From Xanthobacteraceae bacterium (lineage in GTDB: Bacteria; Pseudomonadota; Alphaproteobacteria; Rhizobiales; Xanthobacteraceae), in the NCBI GenBank assembly GCA_031291445.1, contig JARLJA010000128.1:1-32444 (forward strand): a stretch of DNA of 32,444 nt, in the 5' to 3' direction. Both the position numbers and the translations under genes were made by a program. This document shows, piece after piece, positions 1-9,036 of this stretch (positions are counted from its first letter, which is position 1; each line of letters starts with the position of its first letter). The notes under the pieces were generated by a model. The model did not search any database. It worked only from the letters and a program-made list of their open reading frames with translations, and had not been told where the DNA came from.

Positions 1-130
1 CCTTCGGCGCAGTCTGGGCCGCGGCCGCGCCGACCGCGAGCAGGCCGGCCACGGCGCCGGCGACGACCATCGCCGCGGCGCGCGCGAGCGGCGACCTTGA
101 CTTCGCAGGGGGCACGGGCTGACGGGTCAT
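1..130 (-). CDS. Secreted protein, N-terminal fragment (runs off the window)
   Basis: Only the first 43 codons are present. An ATG at 128-130 opens a basic N-terminus (MTRQPVPPAKSR) followed by an Ala/Val/Gly-rich hydrophobic stretch ending in AAAAQTAPK, which is a classical Sec signal peptide with a likely cut after the alanines. The mature protein lies outside the window, so its function cannot be read. It sits 73 nt downstream of the SCO gene on the same strand and may be co-transcribed with it, which would fit a periplasmic metal-handling or cytochrome protein, but that is inference from position alone. Confidence 0.6.
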   Translation of the reverse strand, partial: MTRQPVPPAKSRSPLARAAAMVVAGAVAGLLAVGAAAAQTAPK

Positions 131-203
131 GGCGGGCGGCGCAAGGGGTTGGCGGGACAGGGACGATGGTTTCTGAACCAAACCCGCGCCAAGATCAAAG
201 GTC

Positions 204-797
204 TTAGAGATAGCGCCGCAGATCGGCGGCGGCGTCCTGCGGCGTGCGCTTGAGGTTGAACGGCGCGACGAACCGGCCGTTGCGGTCCATCAGGTAGATC
301 AGCGCGGTGTGATCCATGGTGTAGTCGCCATCCTTGAGCGGCACCTTGCGGGCATAGACCCGGTAATCGGCGATGACCTTCGCCACCTCGTCGGGCGTGC
401 CGGTCAGACCCTTGAGATGCGGGTCGAAGCTCGACAGGTAATCCTTCATCGCCGCCGGCGTGTCGCGTTCCGGATCGACCGACACGAAATAGGCGTTCAC
501 CTTGTCGGCGTCCGGCCCCATGGCGCGCAACACCTCCGAGATCTCGAACAGCGAGGTCGGGCAGACGTCGGGACAGTGGGTGAAGCCGAAGAAGATCAGC
601 GTCGGGCGGCCCTTCAGCGACGCCTCGGTGACCCGCTGTCCGGTGGTATCGCTGAGCGCGAAGGGCCCGCCGATCGCCGCCGGTCCAGTGGCGCCGCTCC
701 AGCCGCCGAGCAGCCAGAACGTCACCAGCAGTCCGATGGCGAGGCTCGCCGCAAACGCCGCGATGACGACCAGCGGCCGCGTCCTGTTATCGCTCAT
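204..797 (-). CDS. SCO1/SenC family copper-binding protein
   Basis: This is a membrane-anchored thioredoxin-fold protein of the SCO1/SenC family, which delivers copper to or reduces the CuA site of cytochrome c oxidase in the periplasm. Numbered from the ATG at 795-797, an N-terminal membrane segment covers about residues 7-31. The family motif FTHCPDVCP carries the copper/redox cysteines C75 and C79, and the third ligand is H163 in MDHTALIYLMD. The length of 197 residues is normal. A GTG at 804-806 adds three residues and cannot be excluded. The gene begins 18 nt after the stop of a small membrane-protein gene, so the two form a probable operon. The exact oxidase served cannot be told from here. 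Confidence 0.93.
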   Translation of the reverse strand: MSDNRTRPLVVIAAFAASLAIGLLVTFWLLGGWSGATGPAAIGGPFALSDTTGQRVTEASLKGRPTLIFFGFTHCPDVCPTSLFEISEVLRAMGPDADKVNAYFVSVDPERDTPAAMKDYLSSFDPHLKGLTGTPDEVAKVIADYRVYARKVPLKDGDYTMDHTALIYLMDRNGRFVAPFNLKRTPQDAAADLRRYL

Positions 798-815
798 GGA
801 TGTCACGAGATCCCG

Positions 816-995
816 TCAAAAGCACGCGGCAAGGCCCGCTGCCAGCGTCTGGAAAAACACCGTCGAGCCATAGCGCAGCCACAGCCCCCCCGCCACCGCC
901 AGCATCACCGCGGCCAGCGCCACGGCGGCGATGGCGACCACGGCACCCTGCCGGTTCGGCGACCGCATCCCGGGCGCGGAAGAGGGGCGCAGCAT
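816..995 (-). CDS. Small single-span membrane protein (59 aa) upstream of SCO
   Basis: This short ORF begins with ATG at 993-995 and encodes 59 residues. After a basic, proline-rich N-terminus there is one strongly hydrophobic segment at about residues 18-39 (AVVAIAAVALAAVMLAVAGG), then WLRYGSTVFFQTLAAGLAACF with a cysteine next to the C-terminus. It ends 18 nt before the ATG of the SCO gene and is read in the same direction, so the two are probably translated from one message. I do not recognise a named family. Context suggests a small accessory factor for SCO or cytochrome oxidase biogenesis; this is inference. Its reality is supported by the clean membrane profile and tight spacing. Confidence 0.66.
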   Translation of the reverse strand: MLRPSSAPGMRSPNRQGAVVAIAAVALAAVMLAVAGGLWLRYGSTVFFQTLAAGLAACF

Positions 996-1168
996 GGCTA
1001 GGTCCCCTGTGAGGTCAGGCCAATGTGCCGGATGTCCAGCCGGGCCCGACGGCCCCCATCACATAAAGATGCGCCCCCCGTCGGACAAGCGATGCCGAAG
1101 CGGGGGGCGATCACGTCCTGCGGAGCCGGATACCGCGCCGCGGCCCGATCGGCCGGGCGGCGCGACGG

Positions 1169-1639
1169 TCAGTTGGTGTTCTCGCGGGTGAACAGCGCCT
1201 CGGCGTCCATGTAGCAGGGCCGGTACATGCTGGCGAGCGCCTTGCCGCGAAGGAAGATCATGTGGGTGGTGAGGCCACCGCGCTTGTCGATCCAGCGCTG
1301 GACCTGCGGCGGATACCACGAATAGAGCATCTGGGTGGCTTCCTGGTTGGTGACGATATGCCCCCGGCCGGCCGGGTCCCAGGCGGCGTGGAAGCCGAGC
1401 GCCGCATGCTCGGTGACGCAGATCTTGTCGTGCGGCACCGCGTGCAGGACGATCGTGCAGGCCGAGGCACAGAGTCCGTCGATCACCACCGATTCGCCGG
1501 ACTGCTTCAGCTGCTGGAAGCGATCCATGTAGGTTCCGATTCGACCTCCCCGGTCATTGCCAATTCGGACCAACGCCTGACTGCCGCTCATGCCCGCCAT
1601 CAGGAGGACGGCCGCGAGCAACCCCGTAACAACCTTCAT
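1169..1639 (-). CDS. Secreted protein resembling COG3904 (ClpP/crotonase-like fold)
   Basis: The protein has 156 residues if it starts at the ATG at 1637-1639, giving the signal peptide MKVVTGLLAAVLLMAGMSGSQA. An upstream in-frame GTG is possible because AAGGA lies directly against this ATG. The mature part contains IDGLCASACTIVLHAVP followed by ICVTEHAALGFHAAWD. This resembles predicted periplasmic proteins of COG3904, which have a ClpP/crotonase-like core in which the Ser of the CxSAC turn sits at the nucleophile position. The conserved cysteines of that turn could form a disulfide. No partner gene is adjacent. Peptidase activity is not shown by the sequence; the family resemblance is by eye. 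Confidence 0.7.
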   Translation of the reverse strand: MKVVTGLLAAVLLMAGMSGSQALVRIGNDRGGRIGTYMDRFQQLKQSGESVVIDGLCASACTIVLHAVPHDKICVTEHAALGFHAAWDPAGRGHIVTNQEATQMLYSWYPPQVQRWIDKRGGLTTHMIFLRGKALASMYRPCYMDAEALFTRENTN

Positions 1640-1903
1640 TCCTTGCCCCACCGAATTCGAATTGTGCAAGTGCGTGAGAGAAGGGTCTTTCGAACGCCGC
1701 GATTTGTCCAGTGGGAGAGATTGCGGAGGCCGTGATTTGAATCGGGTGTTGCCCGGAAGATGCAGTTGTCGGAACTCGCACTGCACGAATCGTTAACGCG
1801 AGCACCCGTCGCACACCCGTTCCCTTGACCCGGGTTCCCGCGGCGCGCTTCAATCGCCGTCGAAGGCCGCGGGCCTTCCAAGACCATCAGCGGGGGCAGG
1901 ACA

Positions 1904-3562
1904 ATGGCCGATGATGCCGACGTCATCGTCGTGGGCGGGGGGCTCGCGGGACTCGTCGCCGCCACCGAGATCGCCGACGCCGGCAAGCGGGTGGTGGTGG
2001 TCGACCAGGAGGGCGAGCAGAATCTCGGCGGCCAGGCGTTCTGGTCGCTCGGCGGCCTGTTCCTCGTCGATTCGCCGGAACAGCGGCGCCTGCGGATTCG
2101 CGACAGCTTCGAGCTCGCCTGGCAGGACTGGCAGGGCACGGCGGGCTTCGACCGCGACGAGGACCGTTGGCCGAAGCGCTGGGCGGAAGCCTATGTCGCC
2201 TTCGCCGCGGGCGAAAAGCGCAGCTGGCTGCGCGCCATGGGACACCGGATCTTCCCCATCGTGGGCTGGGCCGAGCGCGGCGGCTACGACGCGCTGGGGC
2301 ACGGCAATTCGGTGCCGCGCTTTCACGTCACCTGGGGCACCGGCCCCGGCATCGTCGAGCCGTTCGTGCGCCGCGCCCGCGAAGCAGAACAGCGCGGCCG
2401 CCTGAGCTTCCGCTTCCGGCATCGCGTCGACGCGCTCCTGACAGTCAATGGCGCCGTGACCGGGGTGAGCGGCGCCATCCTCGAACCGACCACGGTGGCG
2501 CGCGGCGACAGCTCGTCCCGCGCCGTGGTCGGCGACTTCACGCTGCGGGCGCAGGCGGTGATCGTGGCGAGCGGCGGAATCGGCGGCAACCACGACCTGG
2601 TGCGGCAGAACTGGCCGGCGCGGCTCGGACCTGCGCCCCGGCGCATGGTTGCCGGCGTGCCCGCCCATGTCGACGGCCGCATGATCGGCATCAGCGAGGC
2701 CGCCGGCGCCCGGCTGATCAATCGCGACCGCATGTGGCACTATGTCGAGGGCCTGGAGAACTGGGATCCGATCTGGCCCAATCACGGCATCCGCATCCTG
2801 CCGGGGCCGTCGTCGCTATGGTTCGACGCCCGCGGCAAGCGGCTGCCGGCGCCGCTCTATCCGGGTTACGACACGCTGGCCCAGCTCGCCCACATCATGG
2901 CCACCGGCTACGAGTATTCGTGGTTCATCCTGACCCAGAGCATCATCAAGAAGGAATTCGCGCTGTCGGGCTCCGAGCAGAATCCCGACCTCACCGGCAA
3001 AAGCTGGCGGCAGGTGCTCGGACGCGCCACCAACAAGGCCGCGCCCGGGCCGGTGGAGGCGTTCAAGCGCCACGGCCGCGACTTCATCGTCCGTGACACG
3101 CTGGAGGATCTGGTCGCCGGCATGAACGCGCTCGCCGGCGACAGCCTGCTCGACGCCCGCGACATCCGCCGCCAGATCGAGGCCCGCGACCGCGAGATCG
3201 CCAATTCCTTCACCAAGGACAGCCAGGTGATGGGCATCCACAATGCCCGCAACTATCTCGGCGACAAGCTGATCCGGACCGCGAAGCCGCACCGCATCCT
3301 CGATCCGGCGCACGGGCCGCTGATCGCGGTGCGCCTCAATATCCTGACCCGCAAGACGCTGGGCGGGCTGGAGACCGATCTCGACGGCCGGGTGTTCGGC
3401 AGCGGCGGGCAGGTGATCGGCGGCCTCTATGCCGCGGGCGAGGCCTCGGGCTTCGGCGGCGGCGGCATGCACGGCTACCGCGCGCTGGAAGGCACCTTCC
3501 TCGGCGGCTGCCTGTTCTCGGGCCGCAATGCCGGCCGCGCCGCGGCCGGGGCGGTGGGGTGA
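1904..3562 (+). CDS. FAD-binding dehydrogenase (flavocytochrome/fumarate reductase-type flavoprotein)
   Basis: A 552-residue flavoprotein. Residues 6-36 form a Rossmann dinucleotide fold (DVIVVGGGLAGLVAATE, with an acidic residue ending the second strand at VVVVDQE). Near the C-terminus GGLYAAGEASGFGGGGMHG is the second FAD contact typical of the succinate dehydrogenase/fumarate reductase/3-ketosteroid dehydrogenase group. The length and full-length layout match the putative FAD-binding dehydrogenase family PRK12834, which I recall as lacking a fixed substrate. The start is supported by GGGGCAGG just upstream. It is a single gene, divergent from the preceding secreted protein and convergent with the next reductase, so context gives no substrate. 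It is probably cytoplasmic, since no export signal is seen. Confidence 0.88.
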   Translation: MADDADVIVVGGGLAGLVAATEIADAGKRVVVVDQEGEQNLGGQAFWSLGGLFLVDSPEQRRLRIRDSFELAWQDWQGTAGFDRDEDRWPKRWAEAYVAFAAGEKRSWLRAMGHRIFPIVGWAERGGYDALGHGNSVPRFHVTWGTGPGIVEPFVRRAREAEQRGRLSFRFRHRVDALLTVNGAVTGVSGAILEPTTVARGDSSSRAVVGDFTLRAQAVIVASGGIGGNHDLVRQNWPARLGPAPRRMVAGVPAHVDGRMIGISEAAGARLINRDRMWHYVEGLENWDPIWPNHGIRILPGPSSLWFDARGKRLPAPLYPGYDTLAQLAHIMATGYEYSWFILTQSIIKKEFALSGSEQNPDLTGKSWRQVLGRATNKAAPGPVEAFKRHGRDFIVRDTLEDLVAGMNALAGDSLLDARDIRRQIEARDREIANSFTKDSQVMGIHNARNYLGDKLIRTAKPHRILDPAHGPLIAVRLNILTRKTLGGLETDLDGRVFGSGGQVIGGLYAAGEASGFGGGGMHGYRALEGTFLGGCLFSGRNAGRAAAGAVG

Positions 3563-3608
3563 GGGGCGGACGGACGTCGCGTGCAGTGAACCGGTTGCTA
3601 TTTCACTC

Positions 3609-3692
3609 GTCATGGCCGGGCTTGACCCGGCCATCCACGCTTTACGACGGCGCCTTCAAGCGTGGACCCGCGGGTCAAGCCCGCGGGTGACG
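3609..3692. repeat. Palindromic intergenic repeat, copy 1
   Basis: Two arms face each other: 3609-3642 and 3658-3692. Each arm is itself a hairpin, GGCCGGG-CTTGA-CCCGGCC in the first and CCCGCGGG-TCAA-GCCCGCGGG in the second. The arms also pair with each other through GTGGA/TCCAC and AAGCGT/ACGCTT. The element lies between two convergent genes (the FAD dehydrogenase and the OYE-family reductase). Repeats with this core are very frequent in Bradyrhizobium-like genomes and give spurious peptides such as MAGLDPAIHA. A second copy is at 22171-22260. Confidence 0.9.
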
Positions 3693-3716
3693 AAAACAGA
3701 GGCAGGGTTCTGCTCG

Positions 3717-4886
3717 CTACCTTCCCACCCGAAACGGCAGCGACGGGCCGTCGAGCCGACGAAGGCCCGGTTCGCGGCGCTCCAGCCACCAGCCGTATTG
3801 CCTGGGCCACGACTCGAACACGCCTTCGGTCTTGCCGCCGAGCGCGAGCTCGGCATGCAGCGGCCAGTTGGGATCGAACAGCGCCTCGCGGCCGACGGCG
3901 ACGATGTCGGCCTCGCCCTTCGCCACGATCTCCTCGGCCTGACGCGGATGCAGGATCAATCCCACCGCCATGGTGGCAATGCCGGCCTGCTCCCGCACGG
4001 CGGCGGCGAACGGCACCTGGAAGCCGTAGCCCCGCGGCAGCCGCGCCGCGGTGGCCGAGCCCATCAAGCCGCCGGACGAGCAGTCGATCAGGTCGACGCC
4101 GCGGGCCTTGGCCTCGCGGGCGAAGGCGACCGTGTCCTCGAGCGCGAGGCCGCCGTCGATGCCGTCGACCGCCGAGACGCGGACGAACAGCGGCCGTCCC
4201 GCCGGCCACGCCGCGCGCACCGCCTCGACCACCTCGAGCGGAAAGCGCATCCGCCCGGCGCGGTCGCCGCCATAGCCGTCGTCGCGACGGTTCGACAGCG
4301 GCGACAGGAATTCGTGCAAGAGATAACCGTGGGCGCAGTGCAGCTCGACGATGTCGAAGCCGGCGGCCAGCGCGCGGCGGGCCGCCGCGGCGAAGCTGTC
4401 GCGCAGCGCGGCGAGTTCGTCACGATCGAGCGCGTGCGGCGTCAGCCAGCCCTCGTCCATGGCAATGGCGCTCGGCGCCACGATCGGCCACGGCCGATCG
4501 CCGCGCGCCACGTCCTCCGCGGTCAGCGCGGCGTTGCCGTACCACGGGCGCTGCATGCTGGCCTTGCGGCCGGCATGGGCGAGCTGGATCGCCGGCACCG
4601 CGCCGTTGGCGCGCAGGAAATCCGCGATCCGCCGCAACGGCGCGATCTGGCCGTCGTGCCACAGGCCGAGATCGCCGTGGGTGATGCGCCCCTCCTCGAC
4701 CACGGCGACCGCTTCGGTCATGACGATGCCGGCGCCGCCCTGGGCGAACTTGCCGAGATGCACCAGGTGCCAGTCGTTGGCGACGCCGCCGTCGGCCGAA
4801 TACTGGCACATCGGCGAGATGATGACGCGGTTCTTCGAGCGGACGTCGCCGAACGCGATCGGCGTGAACAGCAGCGAATTCGGCAT
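3717..4886 (-). CDS. NADH:flavin oxidoreductase, Old Yellow Enzyme family (YqjM-like)
   Basis: A 389-residue TIM-barrel FMN enzyme that should reduce activated C=C bonds of enals, enones or related electrophiles with NAD(P)H. YqjM-type features are visible: Cys27 in SPMCQYSA, which in that subgroup tunes the flavin; QLAHAGRKAS at 101-110; the substrate-anion pair H183 and H186 in HCAHGYLLHEF; and SNRRDDGYGG just after. The C-terminal phosphate-binding part AVGREALFDPNW is intact. Full length, no frameshift. It lies downstream of the ABC exporter genes on the same strand, 57 nt after the permease stop, and could be read through from them. The physiological substrate is unknown. Confidence 0.93.
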   Translation of the reverse strand: MPNSLLFTPIAFGDVRSKNRVIISPMCQYSADGGVANDWHLVHLGKFAQGGAGIVMTEAVAVVEEGRITHGDLGLWHDGQIAPLRRIADFLRANGAVPAIQLAHAGRKASMQRPWYGNAALTAEDVARGDRPWPIVAPSAIAMDEGWLTPHALDRDELAALRDSFAAAARRALAAGFDIVELHCAHGYLLHEFLSPLSNRRDDGYGGDRAGRMRFPLEVVEAVRAAWPAGRPLFVRVSAVDGIDGGLALEDTVAFAREAKARGVDLIDCSSGGLMGSATAARLPRGYGFQVPFAAAVREQAGIATMAVGLILHPRQAEEIVAKGEADIVAVGREALFDPNWPLHAELALGGKTEGVFESWPRQYGWWLERREPGLRRLDGPSLPFRVGR

Positions 4887-4943
4887 GGCGAGGTCCTGAT
4901 GATCCGGCGGCCGCGGCCGCCTCCCAAGCGAGCGATCGAGTCG

Positions 4944-5701
4944 TCAACTCTTCAGCCGGTACCCCGTCCGGAAGATCCACCAGATCGCGGTCAGGCACGC
5001 CAGCAGGAACACGGTGCCGACCGCCAGGCTGATGCCGATATGCACGTCGGCGATGCTGTAGAAGCTCCAGCGGAAGCCGCTGATCAGGTAGACCAGCGGA
5101 TTGAACATCGAGATCCGCTGCCAGGTCAGCGGCAGCACGTTCATCGAATAGAAGGTGCCGCCGAGGAAGGTCAGCGGCGTCACCACCAGGAGCGGAATGA
5201 CCTGGAGCTGCTCGAAGCCCTGGGCCCAGATTCCGATGATGAAGCCGAGCAGGCTGAACGACACCGCGGTCAGCACCAGGAACGTGATCATCAGCAGCGG
5301 ATGGTCGATCCGCAGCTCGACGAACGCCGCCGCGGTGACCAGCACGATCAGTCCCAGCAGCACCGACTTGGTCGCCGCCGCGCCGACATAGCCGATCACG
5401 ATCTCCAGCGAGGAGATCGGCGCCGACAGCAGCTCATAGATCGTGCCGCTGAATTTCGGGAAATAGATCCCGAACGAGGCGTTGGACACGCTCTGGGTCA
5501 GCAGCATCAGCATGATCAGCCCGGGCACGATGAACTCGCCGTAGCTGATGCCCTGGATCTGGGGCAGCCGCGAGCCGATCGCCGCGCCGAACACCACGAA
5601 GTACAGCGACGTCGAGATCACCGGCGACACGATGCTCTGGAAGATGGTGCGCCGCGTGCGCGCCATCTCGAAGCGGTAGATGGCGAGAATCCCGTACCAG
5701 T

Positions 5702-5705
<4 letters not shown>
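4944..5705 (-). CDS. ABC-2 type transporter permease (YadH-like)
   Basis: The protein has 253 residues starting from [19 protein letters not shown] and shows about six hydrophobic segments, with a cytoplasmic N-terminal helix before the first. The mid-region motif [19 protein letters not shown] and the later [19 protein letters not shown] are typical of ABC-2 export permeases such as E. coli YadH and NodJ. The start ATG at 5703-5705 overlaps the TGA of the ATPase gene by 4 nt, so translation is coupled. A much longer reading frame running through to 7031 exists but would fuse unrelated antisense sequence and is not the gene. The transported substrate cannot be deduced. Confidence 0.93.
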
Positions 5706-6628
<923 letters not shown>

Positions 6629-6969
6629 CGGGCCGCCTGGCGAAGGATGTTGCACGGAGATTTGCGGGAGGGGGCGAATTGCACAGCCAGCATATATTTG
6701 TTGCCGGCGGCCGGCGATAGGGGATCGCCAAGCCTCTGTTTTGACCGGCTGATTCCGTCTCGCCGTGCAGGCGGTTTCGCCGCGCCCCCGAAAGGCGGCG
6801 CGCAGGCGATTCGGCGCCGCCGTCCGGGTCCGCCTCCGGGGCCTGTCGGTGCAACTCACCGCGCGGACGCGGTCGCGACGCCGGCCCTCGCGACAAGAGC
6901 ATCGGGTCGGGTCGGCTCGCGCGCCAACGATCGACGAGGGGAGGAACGTCGGCTCTCGGCGGTGCGCTC
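6629..6969. other. Intergenic region, 341 nt, upstream of the ABC exporter
   Basis: No convincing gene is seen. The region is extremely GC-rich except for an AT-rich patch around 6690-6702 (CATATATTTGTTG). A perfect inverted repeat GGCGAT-AGGGG-ATCGCC lies at 6713-6729, about 85 nt upstream of the ATPase start, and could be an operator or a hairpin. The promoter of the exporter operon should lie here but I cannot place its -35 and -10 boxes. Confidence 0.5.
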
Positions 6970-7968
6970 CTAGTCGATCTCGACGACGATCTTTCCGATC
7001 GCGGAACCGCTTTCGACGGCGGCATGCGCATCCGACGCCGTGCTCAGCACGAACCGTCGCGGGTCCATGACCGGTCGGACCTTACCGGCTTCCACGAGCC
7101 TGGTCGCCTCGGTCATGATCGCCCCGTGATGCTGGCGGCCAATTCCGGTCAGGATCGGAAGCAGGGTAAAGACGCCCGAATAGCTGGCGCCGCGGAACGA
7201 CAGCGGCGCCAGCTTGTGGGTGCCCCACCCCAGGCTGCTCACGACATGTCCGTGGCGCGCAACCGCCTCAAAGGAGCCGTCCAGCACCGCACCGCCTGCC
7301 GTATCATAAACGACATCAAACCCACGGCCATCGGTGTGGTCCTTGACGTATTGCTCGACAGGGACCTTGCGATAATCGAGTGCCTTCGCACCCAATTGCT
7401 CGACGAGCGCCGTCTTCTCCGCGGATTCGGTCGCAAAAACATCGGCTCCCAGACCGTGTGCAATCTGAACTGCGATACTACCAACACCACCAGCTCCACC
7501 ATGGACGAGCACCTTCTGACCAGCACGGACATTTGCGCGATCGACCAGCCCCTCCCAAGCGGTGATGAAGGCCAGAGGAAGCGCGGCGGCTTCCCGCATC
7601 GAAAGATTGTGGGGCTTGAGGGCCAGCAAATCGGCATCGACGGCGGCGTATTCGGCGAGCGACCCTTGCACGCCACCGATGCCGCCGGTCATGCCGTAGA
7701 CTTCGTCCCCCCTCTTGAAGGTGAGGACTCCCGCTCCCACGGCTTCGACGGTTCCGGCCAGATCCATGCCCAGGATCGCGGGAAGCGGGTGCCTGGCATG
7801 CTCGGCATTGCCGGCCCGAATCTTGGTGTCGAGCGGATTGACCCCGCTCGCCTTGATCCGGACCAGGACCTGGCCATGACCCGGCTGCGGCAACGGAATC
7901 TGCGCGAGCCTGAATGGCCCGCCATGGCTCTCCACGACGAGAGCGCGCATTGTACTGCTGTTGGACAT
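6970..7968 (-). CDS. Zinc-free MDR-family NADP-dependent quinone reductase / alkenal reductase-like
   Basis: A 332-residue medium-chain dehydrogenase/reductase. The N-terminal GroES-like domain has [13 protein letters not shown], and the nucleotide fold has [18 protein letters not shown] (GGAGGVG at 157-163). The zinc-binding cysteines of alcohol dehydrogenases are absent, placing it with quinone oxidoreductases (QOR/ZTA1 type), which use NADPH to reduce quinones or enones. The start is the ATG at 7966-7968 ([12 protein letters not shown]), preceded by GGAG at 8-nt spacing; the open frame extends beyond it to 8334 into the LysR gene and is not used. Divergent orientation to a LysR gene suggests that regulator controls it. 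Base use is slightly less GC-rich than in its neighbours. Confidence 0.92.
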   Translation of the reverse strand: MSNSSTMRALVVESHGGPFRLAQIPLPQPGHGQVLVRIKASGVNPLDTKIRAGNAEHARHPLPAILGMDLAGTVEAVGAGVLTFKRGDEVYGMTGGIGGVQGSLAEYAAVDADLLALKPHNLSMREAAALPLAFITAWEGLVDRANVRAGQKVLVHGGAGGVGSIAVQIAHGLGADVFATESAEKTALVEQLGAKALDYRKVPVEQYVKDHTDGRGFDVVYDTAGGAVLDGSFEAVARHGHVVSSLGWGTHKLAPLSFRGASYSGVFTLLPILTGIGRQHHGAIMTEATRLVEAGKVRPVMDPRRFVLSTASDAHAAVESGSAIGKIVVEID

Positions 7969-8021
7969 TATCGATTCTCCATATCGTCGTGGCGCGGCGT
8001 CATGAGCGTGTCGCGCACGAG

Positions 8022-8084
8022 GGCGAAATGCTCTTCGCCGAACCCGCGCGACCGTCGCCGAAACGAGGGAGTTCGAAAACGAAC
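8022..8084. promoter_or_regulatory. Two palindromes in the quinone reductase/lysR divergent region
   Basis: Two perfect inverted repeats lie in the 156-nt divergent intergenic region: GGCGAA-N6-TTCGCC at 8022-8039 and GTTCG-AAAA-CGAAC at 8071-8084. LysR-type regulators normally bind dyads in exactly this kind of divergent promoter. Neither repeat is a clean T-N11-A box, so assignment to this LysR protein is an inference. Confidence 0.45.
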
Positions 8085-8124
8085 AAGACTGTTTGAGGCT
8101 CGTGCGATTTTGTATGGTGCCCCG

Positions 8125-8976
8125 ATGGAATGGAGCGATCTCAGGATCTTTCTCGCCGTCGCCAGGTCGGGAACGCTGGGTGCGGCCGCGCGCAAGCTCG
8201 GCCAGACCCAGCCAACGGTCGGGCGGCGCATCCGGGCGCTGGAGGAATCGGTCGGTCATGCCTTGTTTCAAAGGACCACCGAGGGCTTCGTCCTGACCGA
8301 TGAAGGCGCCACGATACTCCGGCACGCCGAGCACATGGAGGAGGAGGCTCTCGCCATCGAGCGCGGCCTCGCAGGAGGGGAGGCTCAGCTCACCGGCCTG
8401 TTGCGCATCTCGTCATCGGACTGGTTCGGCGTCCATATGCTGACGCCGGTGATTGCGGAATTCACCACGATGCATCCGCATGTGACCGTCGAACTCGTGA
8501 CCGATGCGCGACTTCTCAGCCTGGCGCGGCGCGAAGCGGACCTGGCGTTTCGGATCCGCAGGTTTGACGAGCCCGACGTCCTGCAGCGCAAGCTGATGCA
8601 CGTCGAATACGGTCTCTACGGATCGGAGACGACGGCGCCCCCCAAGGCCGGCGATGGGTCCAACAGTGCGCTGCTGACCATGGATACGGGATTTGGCGAC
8701 CTCCCGGACGCGGTGTGGTTGAAGAAGATGCTGCCGAATGCCCGCGTCGCATTTCAAAGCAACAACCGTGACGCCCAGGCCCAGGCCTGCGTTTCCGGTG
8801 CGGGCATCGCGGTGTTGCCGAAGCCGCTCGCCGAGCGAACGCCCGGCCTCCGTCTGATCGACCTCGGAGCGCAGCCTCCGGGACGCGATACCTGGGTTGG
8901 ATACCATCGGGACCTGAAGAGGCTGGCGCGGCTGCGCATGCTGCTCGACATGGTGATCGACAGGTTGGCGGACTGA
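8125..8976 (+). CDS. LysR family transcriptional regulator
   Basis: A 283-residue LysR-type regulator. Residues 1-60 form the winged helix-turn-helix (MEWSDLRIFLAVARSGTLGA, then LGQTQPTVGRRIRALEE), and the rest is the periplasmic-binding-protein-like effector domain with the usual late motif CVSGAGIAVLPKPLAE. I choose the ATG at 8125-8127 because it puts the HTH at the expected position; the open frame continues upstream through the intergenic region without meaning. It is divergent from the quinone reductase, the standard layout for a LysR regulator and its target. The inducer may be a quinone or other electrophile, by association only. Confidence 0.93.
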   Translation: MEWSDLRIFLAVARSGTLGAAARKLGQTQPTVGRRIRALEESVGHALFQRTTEGFVLTDEGATILRHAEHMEEEALAIERGLAGGEAQLTGLLRISSSDWFGVHMLTPVIAEFTTMHPHVTVELVTDARLLSLARREADLAFRIRRFDEPDVLQRKLMHVEYGLYGSETTAPPKAGDGSNSALLTMDTGFGDLPDAVWLKKMLPNARVAFQSNNRDAQAQACVSGAGIAVLPKPLAERTPGLRLIDLGAQPPGRDTWVGYHRDLKRLARLRMLLDMVIDRLAD

Positions 8977-9036
8977 GCGGTCTGCGCACCTGCCAACGAC
9001 CGGCGCGCCGTCGGCGAATTGCCGCAAGCCGGCGCC

